Positions 8,410 to 16,971 are shown, numbered from the stretch's first letter. The stretch: 64,000 nt of DNA from Oscillospiraceae bacterium (GCA_017502265.1 JAFVVI010000041.1:1-64000); one strand, 5' to 3'. Notes: generated by a model from the letters alone, not told the origin. Numbers and translations are program-made.

Positions 8410-8440
8410 AACACGCAGGTTTTTGCCTGCGTGTTTTTTC
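8410..8440 (+). terminator. Intrinsic terminator of the dap operon
   Basis: AACACGCAGG / CCTGCGTGTT stem, loop of about six bases, then TTTTTT. Confidence 0.92.
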
Positions 8441-8477
8441 GCCCTTTTTGCTCATACTAAGAGCAGGAGGGGATTTT

Positions 8478-8579
8478 ATGAAAGAAAACGAGAAAAAGCC
8501 AAGCGCCCCCTGGGAGTGCAAAGACCCCAAGCCGCCGGTGATCCAATCCGGTCATATGGAAAACCGGGTACAGCATTAA
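8478..8579 (+). CDS. 33-residue hypothetical protein
   Basis: A short gene between two terminators: AGGAGGGG, six bases, ATG, 33 codons, TAA. The product is hydrophilic, Pro/Lys/Glu-rich (starts MKENEKKPSAPWECKD, ends HMENRVQH), with one Cys and no membrane segment. Its own ribosome-binding site and terminator argue that it is expressed. No promoter of good quality was found in the ~40 bases between the dap terminator and the gene. Family not recognised. Confidence 0.6.
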   Translation: MKENEKKPSAPWECKDPKPPVIQSGHMENRVQH

Positions 8580-8587
8580 CCAGAAAA

Positions 8588-8617
8588 CCTCCCCTGTGTA
8601 AGGGGAGGCTTTTTTGT
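8588..8617. terminator. Terminator, probably bidirectional
   Basis: CCTCCCC / GGGGAGG around TGTGTAA, with CTTTTTTG on the plus side and TTTTC on the minus side. It lies between the 33-codon gene and the convergent alr. A similar sequence recurs at 35616-35645. Confidence 0.85.
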
Positions 8618-8621
8618 TGTT

Positions 8622-9797
8622 TTATGTGCGATTATCCAGCAGGTAGTGGACGCTGGCCACAACCTTGCCGCCTTGCAGATAGTATCGAGCCACCCGGCTG
8701 TTGATACTGCAGATCACCTCATAGTTAAAGGACTGGGCTGCTTCGCCAAAGGCTTCGGCGGAGATGCTTTCCTCCCCGTCCTGTCCAATGAGAACTACAG
8801 AGTCACCCACCGTGGCATTGGGAATATCCGTCACATCCACCATAAACTGGTCCATACACACCCGGCCTAAAATGGGCGCTTTCTTGCCCCGGATCAGCAC
8901 ATAGAATTTGTTGGACAAGGTGCGCTTATAGCCATCGGCATAGCCAACAGGGATAGTGGCCACCACAGTGGTTTTTTCGGTGATAAATGTGCCACCGTAG
9001 CTGATCTGCCGGCCCGGCTCCAGGGTTTTGATATGGGAAATACGGCTGCGCCATTGGAGGGCCGGCCGCAGGGGCAAACGGCTGGTGTCCACCTCATCGC
9101 TGGGGTACAGGCCGTACAGGACAATGCCCGCCCGGACCATTTCATAATGCCCGTCAAAATTCATACAACCGGCAGAGTTGCTCAAGTGCCGCAGCTTTAC
9201 CTGCACACCCCGGGCCTTTAGCATACGGTCAAAGGCGGCAAACTGCTCTGCCTGGGCCTTGGCCCGGGTCAGATCGGCGCTGTCGGCGGTGGCATAGTGG
9301 CTGAACAGGCCCTCGGGGATCAATCCCGGCAAGGCGCATATGGCCTTGCAGATATCTGCATCTTCCTCCGTGGCCTGAAAACCAATACGGCTCATGCCAG
9401 TATCCACCGCAAAGTGGAACGGCGCGTCCACGCCCAGCCGCAAAGCCGTCTGGGAGAGCGCCTGCGCATCCTCGTAACGGCAGATCACCGGACGGATATG
9501 CTCCCGAATGGCGGTCTCATAAGCCGCCGGGGGCATAGGACCCAACACCAAAATGGGCGTCTTGATCCCGGCCGCCCGCAGTTCCTGGGCCTCCTGCACC
9601 GAGGCGGCGCCAAAATATTTACAAATTCCCTCCAGCCGACGGGCAATGGCCACCGCGCCGTGGCCGTAGCCATCGGCCTTGATGACCGCCATCACCGGCA
9701 CGCCGGTCTTTTCCGCTACCGCTTGAAAATTGGCTGCGACAGCATCTAAATCCACCAGCGCGTAGGAATTATCCAATTCCATCTCTTTTGTAAGCAT
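8622..9797 (-). CDS. alr: Alanine racemase
   Basis: 391 residues; an internal start at 9782 (MELDN...) is possible. The PLP Lys lies in MAVIKADGYGHG near residue 40, and the catalytic Tyr in VGYADGYKR; ILGRVCMDQFMVDVT is the usual C-domain strand. It makes D-alanine for the cell wall. The start codon directly abuts the stop of the phosphoribosyltransferase gene upstream, so the two are cotranscribed. Located close to dapF, another cell-wall amino acid enzyme, but on the other strand. Confidence 0.95.
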   Translation of the reverse strand: MLTKEMELDNSYALVDLDAVAANFQAVAEKTGVPVMAVIKADGYGHGAVAIARRLEGICKYFGAASVQEAQELRAAGIKTPILVLGPMPPAAYETAIREHIRPVICRYEDAQALSQTALRLGVDAPFHFAVDTGMSRIGFQATEEDADICKAICALPGLIPEGLFSHYATADSADLTRAKAQAEQFAAFDRMLKARGVQVKLRHLSNSAGCMNFDGHYEMVRAGIVLYGLYPSDEVDTSRLPLRPALQWRSRISHIKTLEPGRQISYGGTFITEKTTVVATIPVGYADGYKRTLSNKFYVLIRGKKAPILGRVCMDQFMVDVTDIPNATVGDSVVLIGQDGEESISAEAFGEAAQSFNYEVICSINSRVARYYLQGGKVVASVHYLLDNRT

Positions 9798-10349
9798 TTA
9801 CTTCACCGTTCCGTCGGGATTAAACAGGGGCAGCTTTTCCAGATAGACCAGATCCTCCCGGTCCTGAGCATCGCCCTCTGCCAGAATGGTCATCCGGCCG
9901 GCAATGGTACCACCGGCCTTTTCCACCAGCGCCTCCAGCGCCAGCAGGCTCTCACCGGTGGAGATCACATCGTCCACAATGAGGATCCGCTTGCCCTGAA
10001 TCAGGGCGGCGTCCGCGCCGTCTAAGTACAATGTCTGCTCCCGGGCGGTGGTGATGGAACGGACTTTGTATTCAATGATGTCCTTCATGTACAGCTTGGG
10101 GGCTTTCCGGGCCAGCAGGTATTTTTTGTCACCGGCCTGCCGGGCCATTTCGTGAGCAAGGGGAATACCCTTGGCCTCAGCGGTGATGATATAGTCATAT
10201 TCCGGGGCTTTTTCCAGCAGCGCCTTGGCGCAGGCCACCGTCAGCTCCGGGTCACCGAAGATCACAAAGCCTGCGATATACAAATCCTCTGTTACAGGGC
10301 AAATGGGCAGATCCCGGTCCAAACCGGCAATATTCATACGGTAATACAT
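9798..10349 (-). CDS. Purine-type phosphoribosyltransferase
   Basis: 183 residues. The PRPP-binding signature RILIVDDVISTGES is near residue 125, and TAEAKGIPLAHEMAR is the base/pyrophosphate region. It resembles adenine or xanthine phosphoribosyltransferases, which salvage a purine base with PRPP; the exact base cannot be told. The purine nucleoside phosphorylase gene lies directly upstream on the same strand, which fits purine salvage. Start follows AAGGAGCGG. No guanine/xanthine riboswitch was seen; the leader is only ~25-30 bases. Confidence 0.85.
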   Translation of the reverse strand: MYYRMNIAGLDRDLPICPVTEDLYIAGFVIFGDPELTVACAKALLEKAPEYDYIITAEAKGIPLAHEMARQAGDKKYLLARKAPKLYMKDIIEYKVRSITTAREQTLYLDGADAALIQGKRILIVDDVISTGESLLALEALVEKAGGTIAGRMTILAEGDAQDREDLVYLEKLPLFNPDGTVK

Positions 10350-10378
10350 ATGTCTTCCGCTCCTTTTCTTTTTTCTTC

Positions 10379-10406
10379 ATTATAAACCTTTGGTCCTGAA
10401 TGTCAA
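10379..10406 (-). promoter_or_regulatory. Predicted promoter of phosphoribosyltransferase-alr
   Basis: On the minus strand TTGACA, 16 bp, TATAAT. The -35 lies just downstream of the end of punA. Confidence 0.75.
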
Positions 10407-10409
10407 GAT

Positions 10410-11228
10410 TTACAGCGACTGCAGGATCACATCCACCAGATCGTGGAACTGATCGTGGACTTTGGCGGCAGTCTCCACCACCTCGGCGTGGTTCAATTTC
10501 ACCGGCAGTACACCGGCGGCCATATTGGTGATACAGGACACGCCCACCACCTGCATACCGCTGTGGCCGGCCACCAAGGCCTCCGGCACGGTGGACATAC
10601 CCACCGCGTCCGCGCCCAGAGCGCGGAACGCCCGGATCTCCGCCGGGGTCTCATAGTTGGGCCCGGAACACATCAAGTATACGCCCTCGGCAAGGGGGAT
10701 ATCCGCTGCCGCCGCCCGGGTTTTGATTCGCTCCCGCAGCGCGGCGGTATACAGGTCGCTGACATCGGGAAAACGGGGGCCAAATTTCTCCAGATTCGGG
10801 CCGATCAGGGGATTTGCCCCGGAGAAATTGATATGGTCAGCAATCAGCATCAGTGTGCCGGGCTTGTAGCTTAAATTCACACCACCGGCAGCATTGGTCA
10901 GCACCAGGGTCTTGACTCCCATGGCCGCCAGCACCCGGATGGGCAAGGTGATCTCCTGCATAGGCAGACCTTCATAATAGTGCACCCGGCCCTGGGCCAC
11001 CACCACGGGCTTGCCCTGCTTTTTGCCAAAGACAAATGCGCCGGTGTGACCCTCCACCGTAGGTTGGGGGAAATTGGGAATATCCCGGTAAGGGATTTTT
11101 ACGCTTTCATCCAAGGTATCAGCATAGTCCCCCAGACCGCTACCCAGCACCAGGGCAATCTCCGGCCGCAGCGCAACTTTTTCCAAAAGGTACTCCGCCG
11201 CAGCGGTGATCCTGTCCTGTAATATCAT
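10410..11228 (-). CDS. punA: Purine nucleoside phosphorylase, trimeric (family 2)
   Basis: 272 residues, as expected for the trimeric class. Motifs: LVLGSGLGDYAD phosphate site, GRVHYYEG, TNAAGGVN, SGPNYETPAEIRAFRALGADAVGMSTVPE with the purine-site Glu and Met, and ITNMAAG. It cleaves guanosine/inosine with phosphate. The start follows GAGGTGAT. It has its own promoter inside the terminator region of the upstream opp operon, and sits 60 bases before a phosphoribosyltransferase that could use the released base. Confidence 0.94.
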   Translation of the reverse strand: MILQDRITAAAEYLLEKVALRPEIALVLGSGLGDYADTLDESVKIPYRDIPNFPQPTVEGHTGAFVFGKKQGKPVVVAQGRVHYYEGLPMQEITLPIRVLAAMGVKTLVLTNAAGGVNLSYKPGTLMLIADHINFSGANPLIGPNLEKFGPRFPDVSDLYTAALRERIKTRAAAADIPLAEGVYLMCSGPNYETPAEIRAFRALGADAVGMSTVPEALVAGHSGMQVVGVSCITNMAAGVLPVKLNHAEVVETAAKVHDQFHDLVDVILQSL

Positions 11229-11245
11229 AGTATCACCTCATAAAT

Positions 11246-11274
11246 ATCATAACACAAAATCGGCAGAAGGACAA
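11246..11274 (-). promoter_or_regulatory. Predicted promoter of punA
   Basis: Minus strand: TTGTCC, 17 bp, TATGAT. The -35 hexamer lies in the loop side of the terminator hairpin of the opp operon. Confidence 0.7.
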
Positions 11275-11288
11275 CCCTCCCGCCGATT
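11254..11288 (-). terminator. Terminator of the opp operon
   Basis: Minus strand AATCGGC...GCCGATT outer stem (7 bp) continued by about six further pairs including G-U, followed by TTTTGTG. The T run is short, so termination may be partial. Confidence 0.65.
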
Positions 11289-11293
11289 CTATA

Positions 11294-11704
11294 TTATCCG
11301 TACAGCTGATAAAACAGCACCAGAAAGGTGACGGCAATGGCCATACACACGCCGCCGCAGACGAACAGGAATCCGTAGCCGGTCACCTTTTTCTGCCGGT
11401 GGCGCTCTACATAATCGTAGTACCGTTCCATCTTCCGCCGGCCGCCGGGGATCAGCGCCTTCCGGGCGATGTCCAGGCAATAGCCAAGGCCGTAGAAAAA
11501 TCCGTCATTGCCCACCCAGAGCAGCACGCCCACGCACAGGGCCACAAGGCCGGGAATGGTAAAGCCGTCGCACAAGGCCCGGTACTTTTCCACCGTCGTC
11601 ATACCGGCAAAGCCCCGCAAACCGCAGTACAGGGCGGCAAGGCCCAAACACCCCGCGCCGGTGATGCCGTATTTCAGTAAATTGGTTTTCAGACCCCTGC
11701 TCAC
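11294..11704 (-). CDS. DUF3899-type membrane protein
   Basis: 136 residues with about three membrane helices: near 12-32, 50-70 and 112-133. Arg/Lys-rich cytoplasmic segments lie between them (RKALIPGGRRKMERYYDYVERHRQKK). I assign it to DUF3899, whose members are found at the end of oligopeptide transporter operons; the role is unknown. The start overlaps the oppF stop by four bases (ATGA), so it is part of the operon and its last gene. Confidence 0.75.
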   Translation of the reverse strand: MSRGLKTNLLKYGITGAGCLGLAALYCGLRGFAGMTTVEKYRALCDGFTIPGLVALCVGVLLWVGNDGFFYGLGYCLDIARKALIPGGRRKMERYYDYVERHRQKKVTGYGFLFVCGGVCMAIAVTFLVLFYQLYG

Positions 11705-12741
11705 AGGCCCATTTCCTCCTTAAATGCCTTCTCTTCTGCCTCATTGCAGTAGACAAAGTGACCCGGGGCAACCTCCCGCATGGTAGGCGCTTCCTGGGAA
11801 TAATCATGGGCGGCAGCCACATCGTAGGTGATCCGCACCCGCTGCTTTTCGCTGTGGGGGTCGGGCAGAGGGATGGCAGACAGCAGGCTCTTGGTATAGG
11901 GGTGCAGGGGGTGGGCAAACAGTTCGTCTGCCGGGGCCAGCTCCACCAGCTTACCAAAATACATAACGCCGATCCGGTCAGAGAAATACTTCACCACGCT
12001 CAGATCGTGGGCAATGAACAAAATGGTCAGATCCAGGGTGTTGCGCAGGTCGTTCAAAAGGTTAATGACCTGGGCCTGAATAGACACATCCAGCGCAGAG
12101 ATGGGCTCGTCGGCGATCAGCAGCTCCGGGTGCATAATGACGCTACGGGCGATGCCGATCCGCTGCCGCTGGCCGCCGGAGAATTCGTGGGGATACCGGC
12201 CGGCGTGCTCCCGCACCAGACCCACCAGCTCCAGGATCTCATAGACCTTCTCGTCGATGGCCTTCTGGTCCTTCATGCCCTGGATCACCAGGCCCTCGGA
12301 GATGATCTCCTTGACGGTCATACGGGGATTCAGAGACGCGATGGGGTCCTGGAAGATCATCTGAATGTCCGTGACCATACCCGAGGCGGCGTGGTCGCAT
12401 TTGGCCTGCTTGATTTCCGCCTTCAGCTGGGCAATTCTTGCCTTGCAGGCGTCGGCTTTTTCCGGGTTTTCTTTCATTTCCCTGCGGCAGGCGGCAATTT
12501 CATCGTGGTAGGCCTTTGTTCCGGCGCAGATGCGCTTGCCGTTAAAATAAATACTGCCGGAGGTGATGTCATAAATCTTGATAATGCTGCGGCCGGTGGT
12601 GGTCTTACCGCAGCCGGACTCGCCCACAAGGCCGAATACCTCGCCCTTTTTGATGTCAAAGGACACATTGTCCACGGCCTTCACCGGGCCAAAGTACTGG
12701 CACAGATTTTCTACCCGCAGCAGAACTTCTTTATTTTCCAT
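11701..12741 (-). CDS. oppF: Oligopeptide ABC transporter ATP-binding protein OppF
   Basis: 346 residues from the ATG at 12741, preceded by GAGAGGTG; an in-frame GTG three codons upstream lies too close to that site. Walker A GESGCGKTT, Q-loop MIFQDPIASLNP, signature FSGGQRQRIGIAR, Walker B LLIADEPISALD, H-loop IAHD, and the C-terminal oligopeptide-transporter segment HPYTKSLLSAIP. Roughly 40 extra charged residues (about 78-115, Lys/Glu-rich with Cys) lie before the Q-loop. It pairs with OppD to power the importer. Overlaps the oppD 3' end by 11 bases. Confidence 0.93.
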   Translation of the reverse strand: MENKEVLLRVENLCQYFGPVKAVDNVSFDIKKGEVFGLVGESGCGKTTTGRSIIKIYDITSGSIYFNGKRICAGTKAYHDEIAACRREMKENPEKADACKARIAQLKAEIKQAKCDHAASGMVTDIQMIFQDPIASLNPRMTVKEIISEGLVIQGMKDQKAIDEKVYEILELVGLVREHAGRYPHEFSGGQRQRIGIARSVIMHPELLIADEPISALDVSIQAQVINLLNDLRNTLDLTILFIAHDLSVVKYFSDRIGVMYFGKLVELAPADELFAHPLHPYTKSLLSAIPLPDPHSEKQRVRITYDVAAAHDYSQEAPTMREVAPGHFVYCNEAEEKAFKEEMGL

Positions 12742-14371
12742 TCTGCGCACCTCTCATTCTGGCGATGCGGTCGGTGATGATCTTGGGGATCTCCACCTTG
12801 GGGGCATCGGGGTGGAGCAGCCAGGTGGCTGCCCAGTGGGTATCGGACACCTTGAATTCCGGGGGCTGCTGCTCAAAATCGATCTGCATTGCATACTTGT
12901 TCCGGTCTGCAAAAGCATCGCCCACCGGGGGATAGATCATATTGGGCGGCGTGCCGGGAATGGCGTCCAGCTTCTCCTTGGTGTCCAGATCCGGCATAGA
13001 GGACAGCAGCGCCCAGGTATAGGGGTGCCGGGGATCATAGAACACCTCATCCACGGTGCCGTACTCCACAATCTTGCCGGCGTACATCACCGCGATATCG
13101 TCTGCCATATTGGCCACCACACCCAGATCGTGGGTGATGAAGACCACAGACAGATTTCTCTCTTCTTTCAGATTGTTGATCAGCTCCAAAATCTGGGCCT
13201 GGATGGTCACATCCAGCGCAGTGGTGGGCTCGTCACAAATCAGAATCTCGGGGTCAGCGGCCAAGGCGATGGCGATGACGATTCTCTGGCGCATACCGCC
13301 GGAGAACTCGAAGGGGTACTGATTGAACCGCATTTTCGGATCCTTGATACCCACCTCTTCCATCAGCCGGATGGCCCGTTCCTTAGCCATGGCCGGGGTG
13401 ACCACGGCTTCTGCCTTGGCGGCCTTATCCTGCAGATAGGCATGCAGCGCCGCCGTTCTTTCGGCAATATTCACCCCATCTGCCTGGGCGATGACCGCCT
13501 CATAGCGCTCCATCAGCCGGTCAATGAGATGGACCAGATTGCCCTTAAGCTCCTGGGGGTCATAGACATTCTTGGGACGGACCTTCCAGTCCACGATCTT
13601 TCCCTTGGCGATCAGCGCCTCCCGCTTTTGGCTCTGCCGGGCATAGCGGGCCTCCTCCTTGGGGTTGCTGCGCAAAACAGCAAAATACCGCTCAATACCG
13701 CTGACCAGACCGCTGCGCAGGGTATAGGCAAAGCTGTCCTTGACGGTTTCCAGCCGGTCGATGCTATCCTCCACCCGGTCGCACAGGTCATTGGCATATT
13801 TCACGGCCTCGGCCTTGGTAAATTCGCCAGCAAAGAAAGTCTTCGCTTCAGCAAGGGCCGGCAGCACGGCCTTTTTCTTCTCCAACGCGGTGCGGAAGGC
13901 GTATTCCACGGCTTTTTCCGCATTTTCAGCGCTGGCCAAACGCATATTTTCCTTCAGCAAAGCGGTGATCCGCTGATGCTCTTTTTTGGCCTGCTTGCGG
14001 CTGGTCTTGTTCTTTAAGAGCATCGCCTCGGTGATCTGCTTGCCGATCTTGACAATGGGATTCAGGGAGGACAGGGGATCCTGGAAGATCATAGAGATCT
14101 CGTCACCCCGGATATCGCACATCTCCTCCTCGGAGATCTTCAGCAGATCCTTGCCGTCGTAGATGATCTCGCCGCCCTCCACAATGGCGTTGCCCGCCAA
14201 AATGCCCAAGATGGCCTTAGAGGTGACGGACTTGCCGGAGCCGGACTCGCCCACAATGGCCAAAGTCTTGCCCTTCTCCAAATTAAAGGAGATGTTCCGG
14301 ACCGCCTTGACAGTGCCGCCGGAGGTGCGGAAGGAGATTTTTAAGTTTTTAACTTCTAAAATATTTGCCAT
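12731..14371 (-). CDS. oppD: Oligopeptide ABC transporter ATP-binding protein OppD with a ~200-residue insertion
   Basis: 546 residues against a usual ~330. Walker A GESGSGKS near residue 40 and Q-loop IFQDPLSSLNP near 100 are normal. The signature FSGGMRQR comes only at about 357, Walker B ILICDEPTTALD at about 377 and HPYTWALLSSMP at about 450. The ~200 extra residues sit in the helical subdomain; they are Lys/Glu/Ala-rich and look helical. No frameshift is present and the remainder is intact, so the insertion is genuine. The OppC, OppF and OppA of this operon are enlarged too. Confidence 0.92.
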   Translation of the reverse strand: MANILEVKNLKISFRTSGGTVKAVRNISFNLEKGKTLAIVGESGSGKSVTSKAILGILAGNAIVEGGEIIYDGKDLLKISEEEMCDIRGDEISMIFQDPLSSLNPIVKIGKQITEAMLLKNKTSRKQAKKEHQRITALLKENMRLASAENAEKAVEYAFRTALEKKKAVLPALAEAKTFFAGEFTKAEAVKYANDLCDRVEDSIDRLETVKDSFAYTLRSGLVSGIERYFAVLRSNPKEEARYARQSQKREALIAKGKIVDWKVRPKNVYDPQELKGNLVHLIDRLMERYEAVIAQADGVNIAERTAALHAYLQDKAAKAEAVVTPAMAKERAIRLMEEVGIKDPKMRFNQYPFEFSGGMRQRIVIAIALAADPEILICDEPTTALDVTIQAQILELINNLKEERNLSVVFITHDLGVVANMADDIAVMYAGKIVEYGTVDEVFYDPRHPYTWALLSSMPDLDTKEKLDAIPGTPPNMIYPPVGDAFADRNKYAMQIDFEQQPPEFKVSDTHWAATWLLHPDAPKVEIPKIITDRIARMRGAQNGK

Positions 14372-14374
14372 AAC

Positions 14375-15940
14375 TTAATCCTCCACGCCCCGCAAAGCCG
14401 GGTTAAATGCATCCCGCAGGCCATTGCCGAACAGGTTGAAGCAGATCATCAGCAGGGAGATCACCAGCGCCGGATACAGCATCAGATGGGGATAATTGGT
14501 CCAGATGGTGCTGGCGTCGGAAAGGAGCGTGCCAAGGCTGGTCTGCCCTGCGCCACCCAGCTTGATAATACCTAAGAAAGACAGCATACTCTCCGTCAGA
14601 ATGACGCCGGGAATCACCAACGCAGAGGAGGTAATGATCGTACCTAAGGTGTTGGGGAAGATGTGCTTCCAGATAATTCGGCGGTCTCTTGCGCCCAAGG
14701 TCCGGGCCGCCATGACATATTCCTGATTTTTAAACCGGTAGAACTGGGTACGGACACGGCTTGCCGTGCCGATCCAGCCGGTGAGCACATAGGCAAAGAG
14801 CAGGCTGGGGATCGCGCCCACCTGTTTGGCCAGGTGGATCTGGAACAGGGTGACCACCACAATAAAAGGCACGCCGGACAGAATGTCCGTCACACGGCTC
14901 AGAACGATATCGGTAGTGCCGCCGTAGTAACCCTCCACCGCGCCGTAAGCCGCGCCGATGAGGAAGTTGATAACGGACACGCACACCGCCAGCAGCAAAG
15001 ACAGTCGGATACCGCCGGCGATCCGCAGCGCCAGGTCGTAGCCCTGGGCGTCGGTGCCCAGCAGGTAGTTGGGAACACTGCCGTAAAGATACTGATAGTA
15101 GTTGTAGTACAGAACCCGGACCCGCAGCTGCGCGGTCTGGGCGTCGCCGCCGCCGGTATACTGGCTGTACATTAGGTTGCCGTCGGCATCCCGCTTATAG
15201 TTATCCTCCAGCACCAGCTCCTCAGAATAGGTCTGCTGGATATCTTTGCCGGTGGCGGTGGACACAGGGATACCCTTGCCCTTGGTCTTATACCAGAAAT
15301 TGGCGTCCTCCGGCTCGAAGCAGTAGCCGTTCTGGGTGTCCACCAGGGGGTAGAGCACCTGCAGGCCGGTCTGCGCCTGCCAATCTGCGATTTTCTGATA
15401 CTCCGCCTGCTCCACATCCACATACAGGAAGCCTACCTCCAAATAGGTATCCACGGTGGTGGGGTAATAGGTGGCCAGCTTCTTATTGGGCTGCTCCTGC
15501 TGATAGGGCGCGCCGGTTTTCAGCACCGGGTGATAGGGGCTGTCCTTAGCCTGGCCCATACTGACCACCTGGCCGTCCTTGCTTTCAGCACCCACGGCAA
15601 TGGCGTTCAGCTTTACGAAACCTGCCTCGCTGTTGGTGGTCTTCACACCGCCGGTGGCGATGCCCAGCTCCCGCAGCCAGGTGACCCGGGCCGGTTTCTT
15701 GGCATAGGTGCCGCACATAAAGGTGGCATCGTGGCTGGTGATAAGCAACGGGGTCAGGAAGGAATACAGAATGATGCCAACGATAATGATCGCCGCCGCC
15801 ACCGAGGCCTTACTCTTACGGAAACGGATCCAGGCATCCTTAAAATAGCCGATGGGCTTATCTTCAAATTTTTTGTCGGAGATCCTTTGTCCTGCGTTGA
15901 CAAAGGTAAATTTCTCCTTGGGAATGTTATTTCTGTCCAT
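14375..15940 (-). CDS. oppC: Oligopeptide ABC transporter permease OppC with a large extracellular insertion
   Basis: 521 residues from the ATG at 15940 (usual ~300). A cytoplasmic N-terminus and first membrane helix (about 45-64) are followed by ~230 hydrophilic, Tyr/Gly/Asn-rich residues. The standard permease core starts only then (LLGTDAQGYDLALRIAGG near 300). The EAA loop YVMAARTLGARDRRIIWKHIFPN is intact and about five further helices follow. The insert would face outside, next to the substrate-binding lipoprotein. The start lies two bases after the oppB stop. Confidence 0.92.
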   Translation of the reverse strand: MDRNNIPKEKFTFVNAGQRISDKKFEDKPIGYFKDAWIRFRKSKASVAAAIIIVGIILYSFLTPLLITSHDATFMCGTYAKKPARVTWLRELGIATGGVKTTNSEAGFVKLNAIAVGAESKDGQVVSMGQAKDSPYHPVLKTGAPYQQEQPNKKLATYYPTTVDTYLEVGFLYVDVEQAEYQKIADWQAQTGLQVLYPLVDTQNGYCFEPEDANFWYKTKGKGIPVSTATGKDIQQTYSEELVLEDNYKRDADGNLMYSQYTGGGDAQTAQLRVRVLYYNYYQYLYGSVPNYLLGTDAQGYDLALRIAGGIRLSLLLAVCVSVINFLIGAAYGAVEGYYGGTTDIVLSRVTDILSGVPFIVVVTLFQIHLAKQVGAIPSLLFAYVLTGWIGTASRVRTQFYRFKNQEYVMAARTLGARDRRIIWKHIFPNTLGTIITSSALVIPGVILTESMLSFLGIIKLGGAGQTSLGTLLSDASTIWTNYPHLMLYPALVISLLMICFNLFGNGLRDAFNPALRGVED

Positions 15941-15941
15941 A

Positions 15942-16907
15942 TTATTTCTCTCCCATTCTGATTCGGGGGTCAATAAAGCCGTAGCTCAGATCCACCACGA
16001 TGCCGGCAAGCAGACCTACAAAGCTGTAGAAAATACAGTCTACCATAAACACATCGTAGTCAAACAGCTGAATCGACTGGATATACAGCTGGCCCACGCC
16101 GGGAATGGAGAAGATCCGCTCGATGACCAGAGAGCCGCTCATCACGCTGATGAAAGAGCCGATAATCATAGGCAGAATGGGCACCATTGCGTTTTTCAAG
16201 GCGTGGCGGGCCGTGGCCTGTCCCCGGGACAGGCCCTTGGTCCGGGCCAGAAGCATATAGTCGGAGGTCAGTGTCTCCGTCAGCTCTGCCCGGGTAAACC
16301 GGCACAGGCCGGCGATCTCACCGAAGGACAGGGCCAGGATGGGCGGGATCATGGAATAGAACATCTTGCCTGTAAACCAGCTGCCGCCGGCATCGGCCAG
16401 AGAGTACACCGTCAGAGGCAACAGATCCAGCTTGAAATACAGGAAATACTGCACCAAAAATGCATATACATAGCTGGGCACCGACACAAACACCATAACG
16501 CCGGTGCTGATAAGCGTATCCTGCCATCTGTTCTTCTTAATGGCAGCATAGATACCCAGCAAAATACCCAGAGGAATGGAGAATACCAGCGCATAAGTGT
16601 TTACTAACACCGTGGGCGCCAGCCGGCTTAGCAACAGGTCCAGCGCCGGCTCCCGATACTGGATATACCAGGATGTGCCAAAGTCCAGCTTGGTAAAGAT
16701 ATTCCTCAGATAGATGCCGAATTGGACAATCAGCGGCTCATTGTAGCCCAAAGCGTCCCACCGGGCGGCAATGGCATCCGCCAGATTCTTGTCCTGGGGC
16801 AGTTCCCGGGGCAAAAGCCGGATGAGCATAAAGCAGATGGTGGTGACCACAAAGAACACAAAGAACATCAAAAGAATTCTTTTGAGTACATATTTAAACA
16901 TTTTCAT
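15942..16907 (-). CDS. oppB: Oligopeptide ABC transporter permease OppB
   Basis: 321 residues, normal length. About six membrane helices; N-terminus MKMFKYVLKRILLMFFVFF as in OppB/DppB; EAA loop YMLLARTKGLSRGQATARHALKNA; ERIFSIPGVGQL near the end. Partner of OppC in the channel. Separated from oppA by 177 bases holding two stem-loops but no clear promoter, so it is probably read from the oppA promoter. Confidence 0.94.
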   Translation of the reverse strand: MKMFKYVLKRILLMFFVFFVVTTICFMLIRLLPRELPQDKNLADAIAARWDALGYNEPLIVQFGIYLRNIFTKLDFGTSWYIQYREPALDLLLSRLAPTVLVNTYALVFSIPLGILLGIYAAIKKNRWQDTLISTGVMVFVSVPSYVYAFLVQYFLYFKLDLLPLTVYSLADAGGSWFTGKMFYSMIPPILALSFGEIAGLCRFTRAELTETLTSDYMLLARTKGLSRGQATARHALKNAMVPILPMIIGSFISVMSGSLVIERIFSIPGVGQLYIQSIQLFDYDVFMVDCIFYSFVGLLAGIVVDLSYGFIDPRIRMGEK

Positions 16908-16937
16908 TGGGGATCTCTCTCCTTTTTCTTGCTGTTC

Positions 16938-16971
16938 TTCAACAAGGGTTATCGTGACAGCCTTTGTTGAA
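16938..16971 (-). other. Intercistronic stem-loop before oppB
   Basis: Minus strand TTCAACAAAGG...CCCTTGTTGAA, about 10 pairs, no T run after it. Likely an mRNA structure rather than a terminator. Confidence 0.5.

Noticed and set aside
10320..10410. Purine riboswitch before the phosphoribosyltransferase gene
   Set aside because: The predicted leader is only ~25-30 bases and cannot hold the aptamer.
12578..14017. Long plus-strand frames across oppF/oppD
   Set aside because: Antisense to the two ATPase genes with intact Walker and signature motifs; no ribosome-binding site or family match.
12731..14371. OppD as two fused or frameshifted genes
   Set aside because: The frame is continuous, Walker A and signature/Walker B halves occur once each, and the insert has no second set of motifs.
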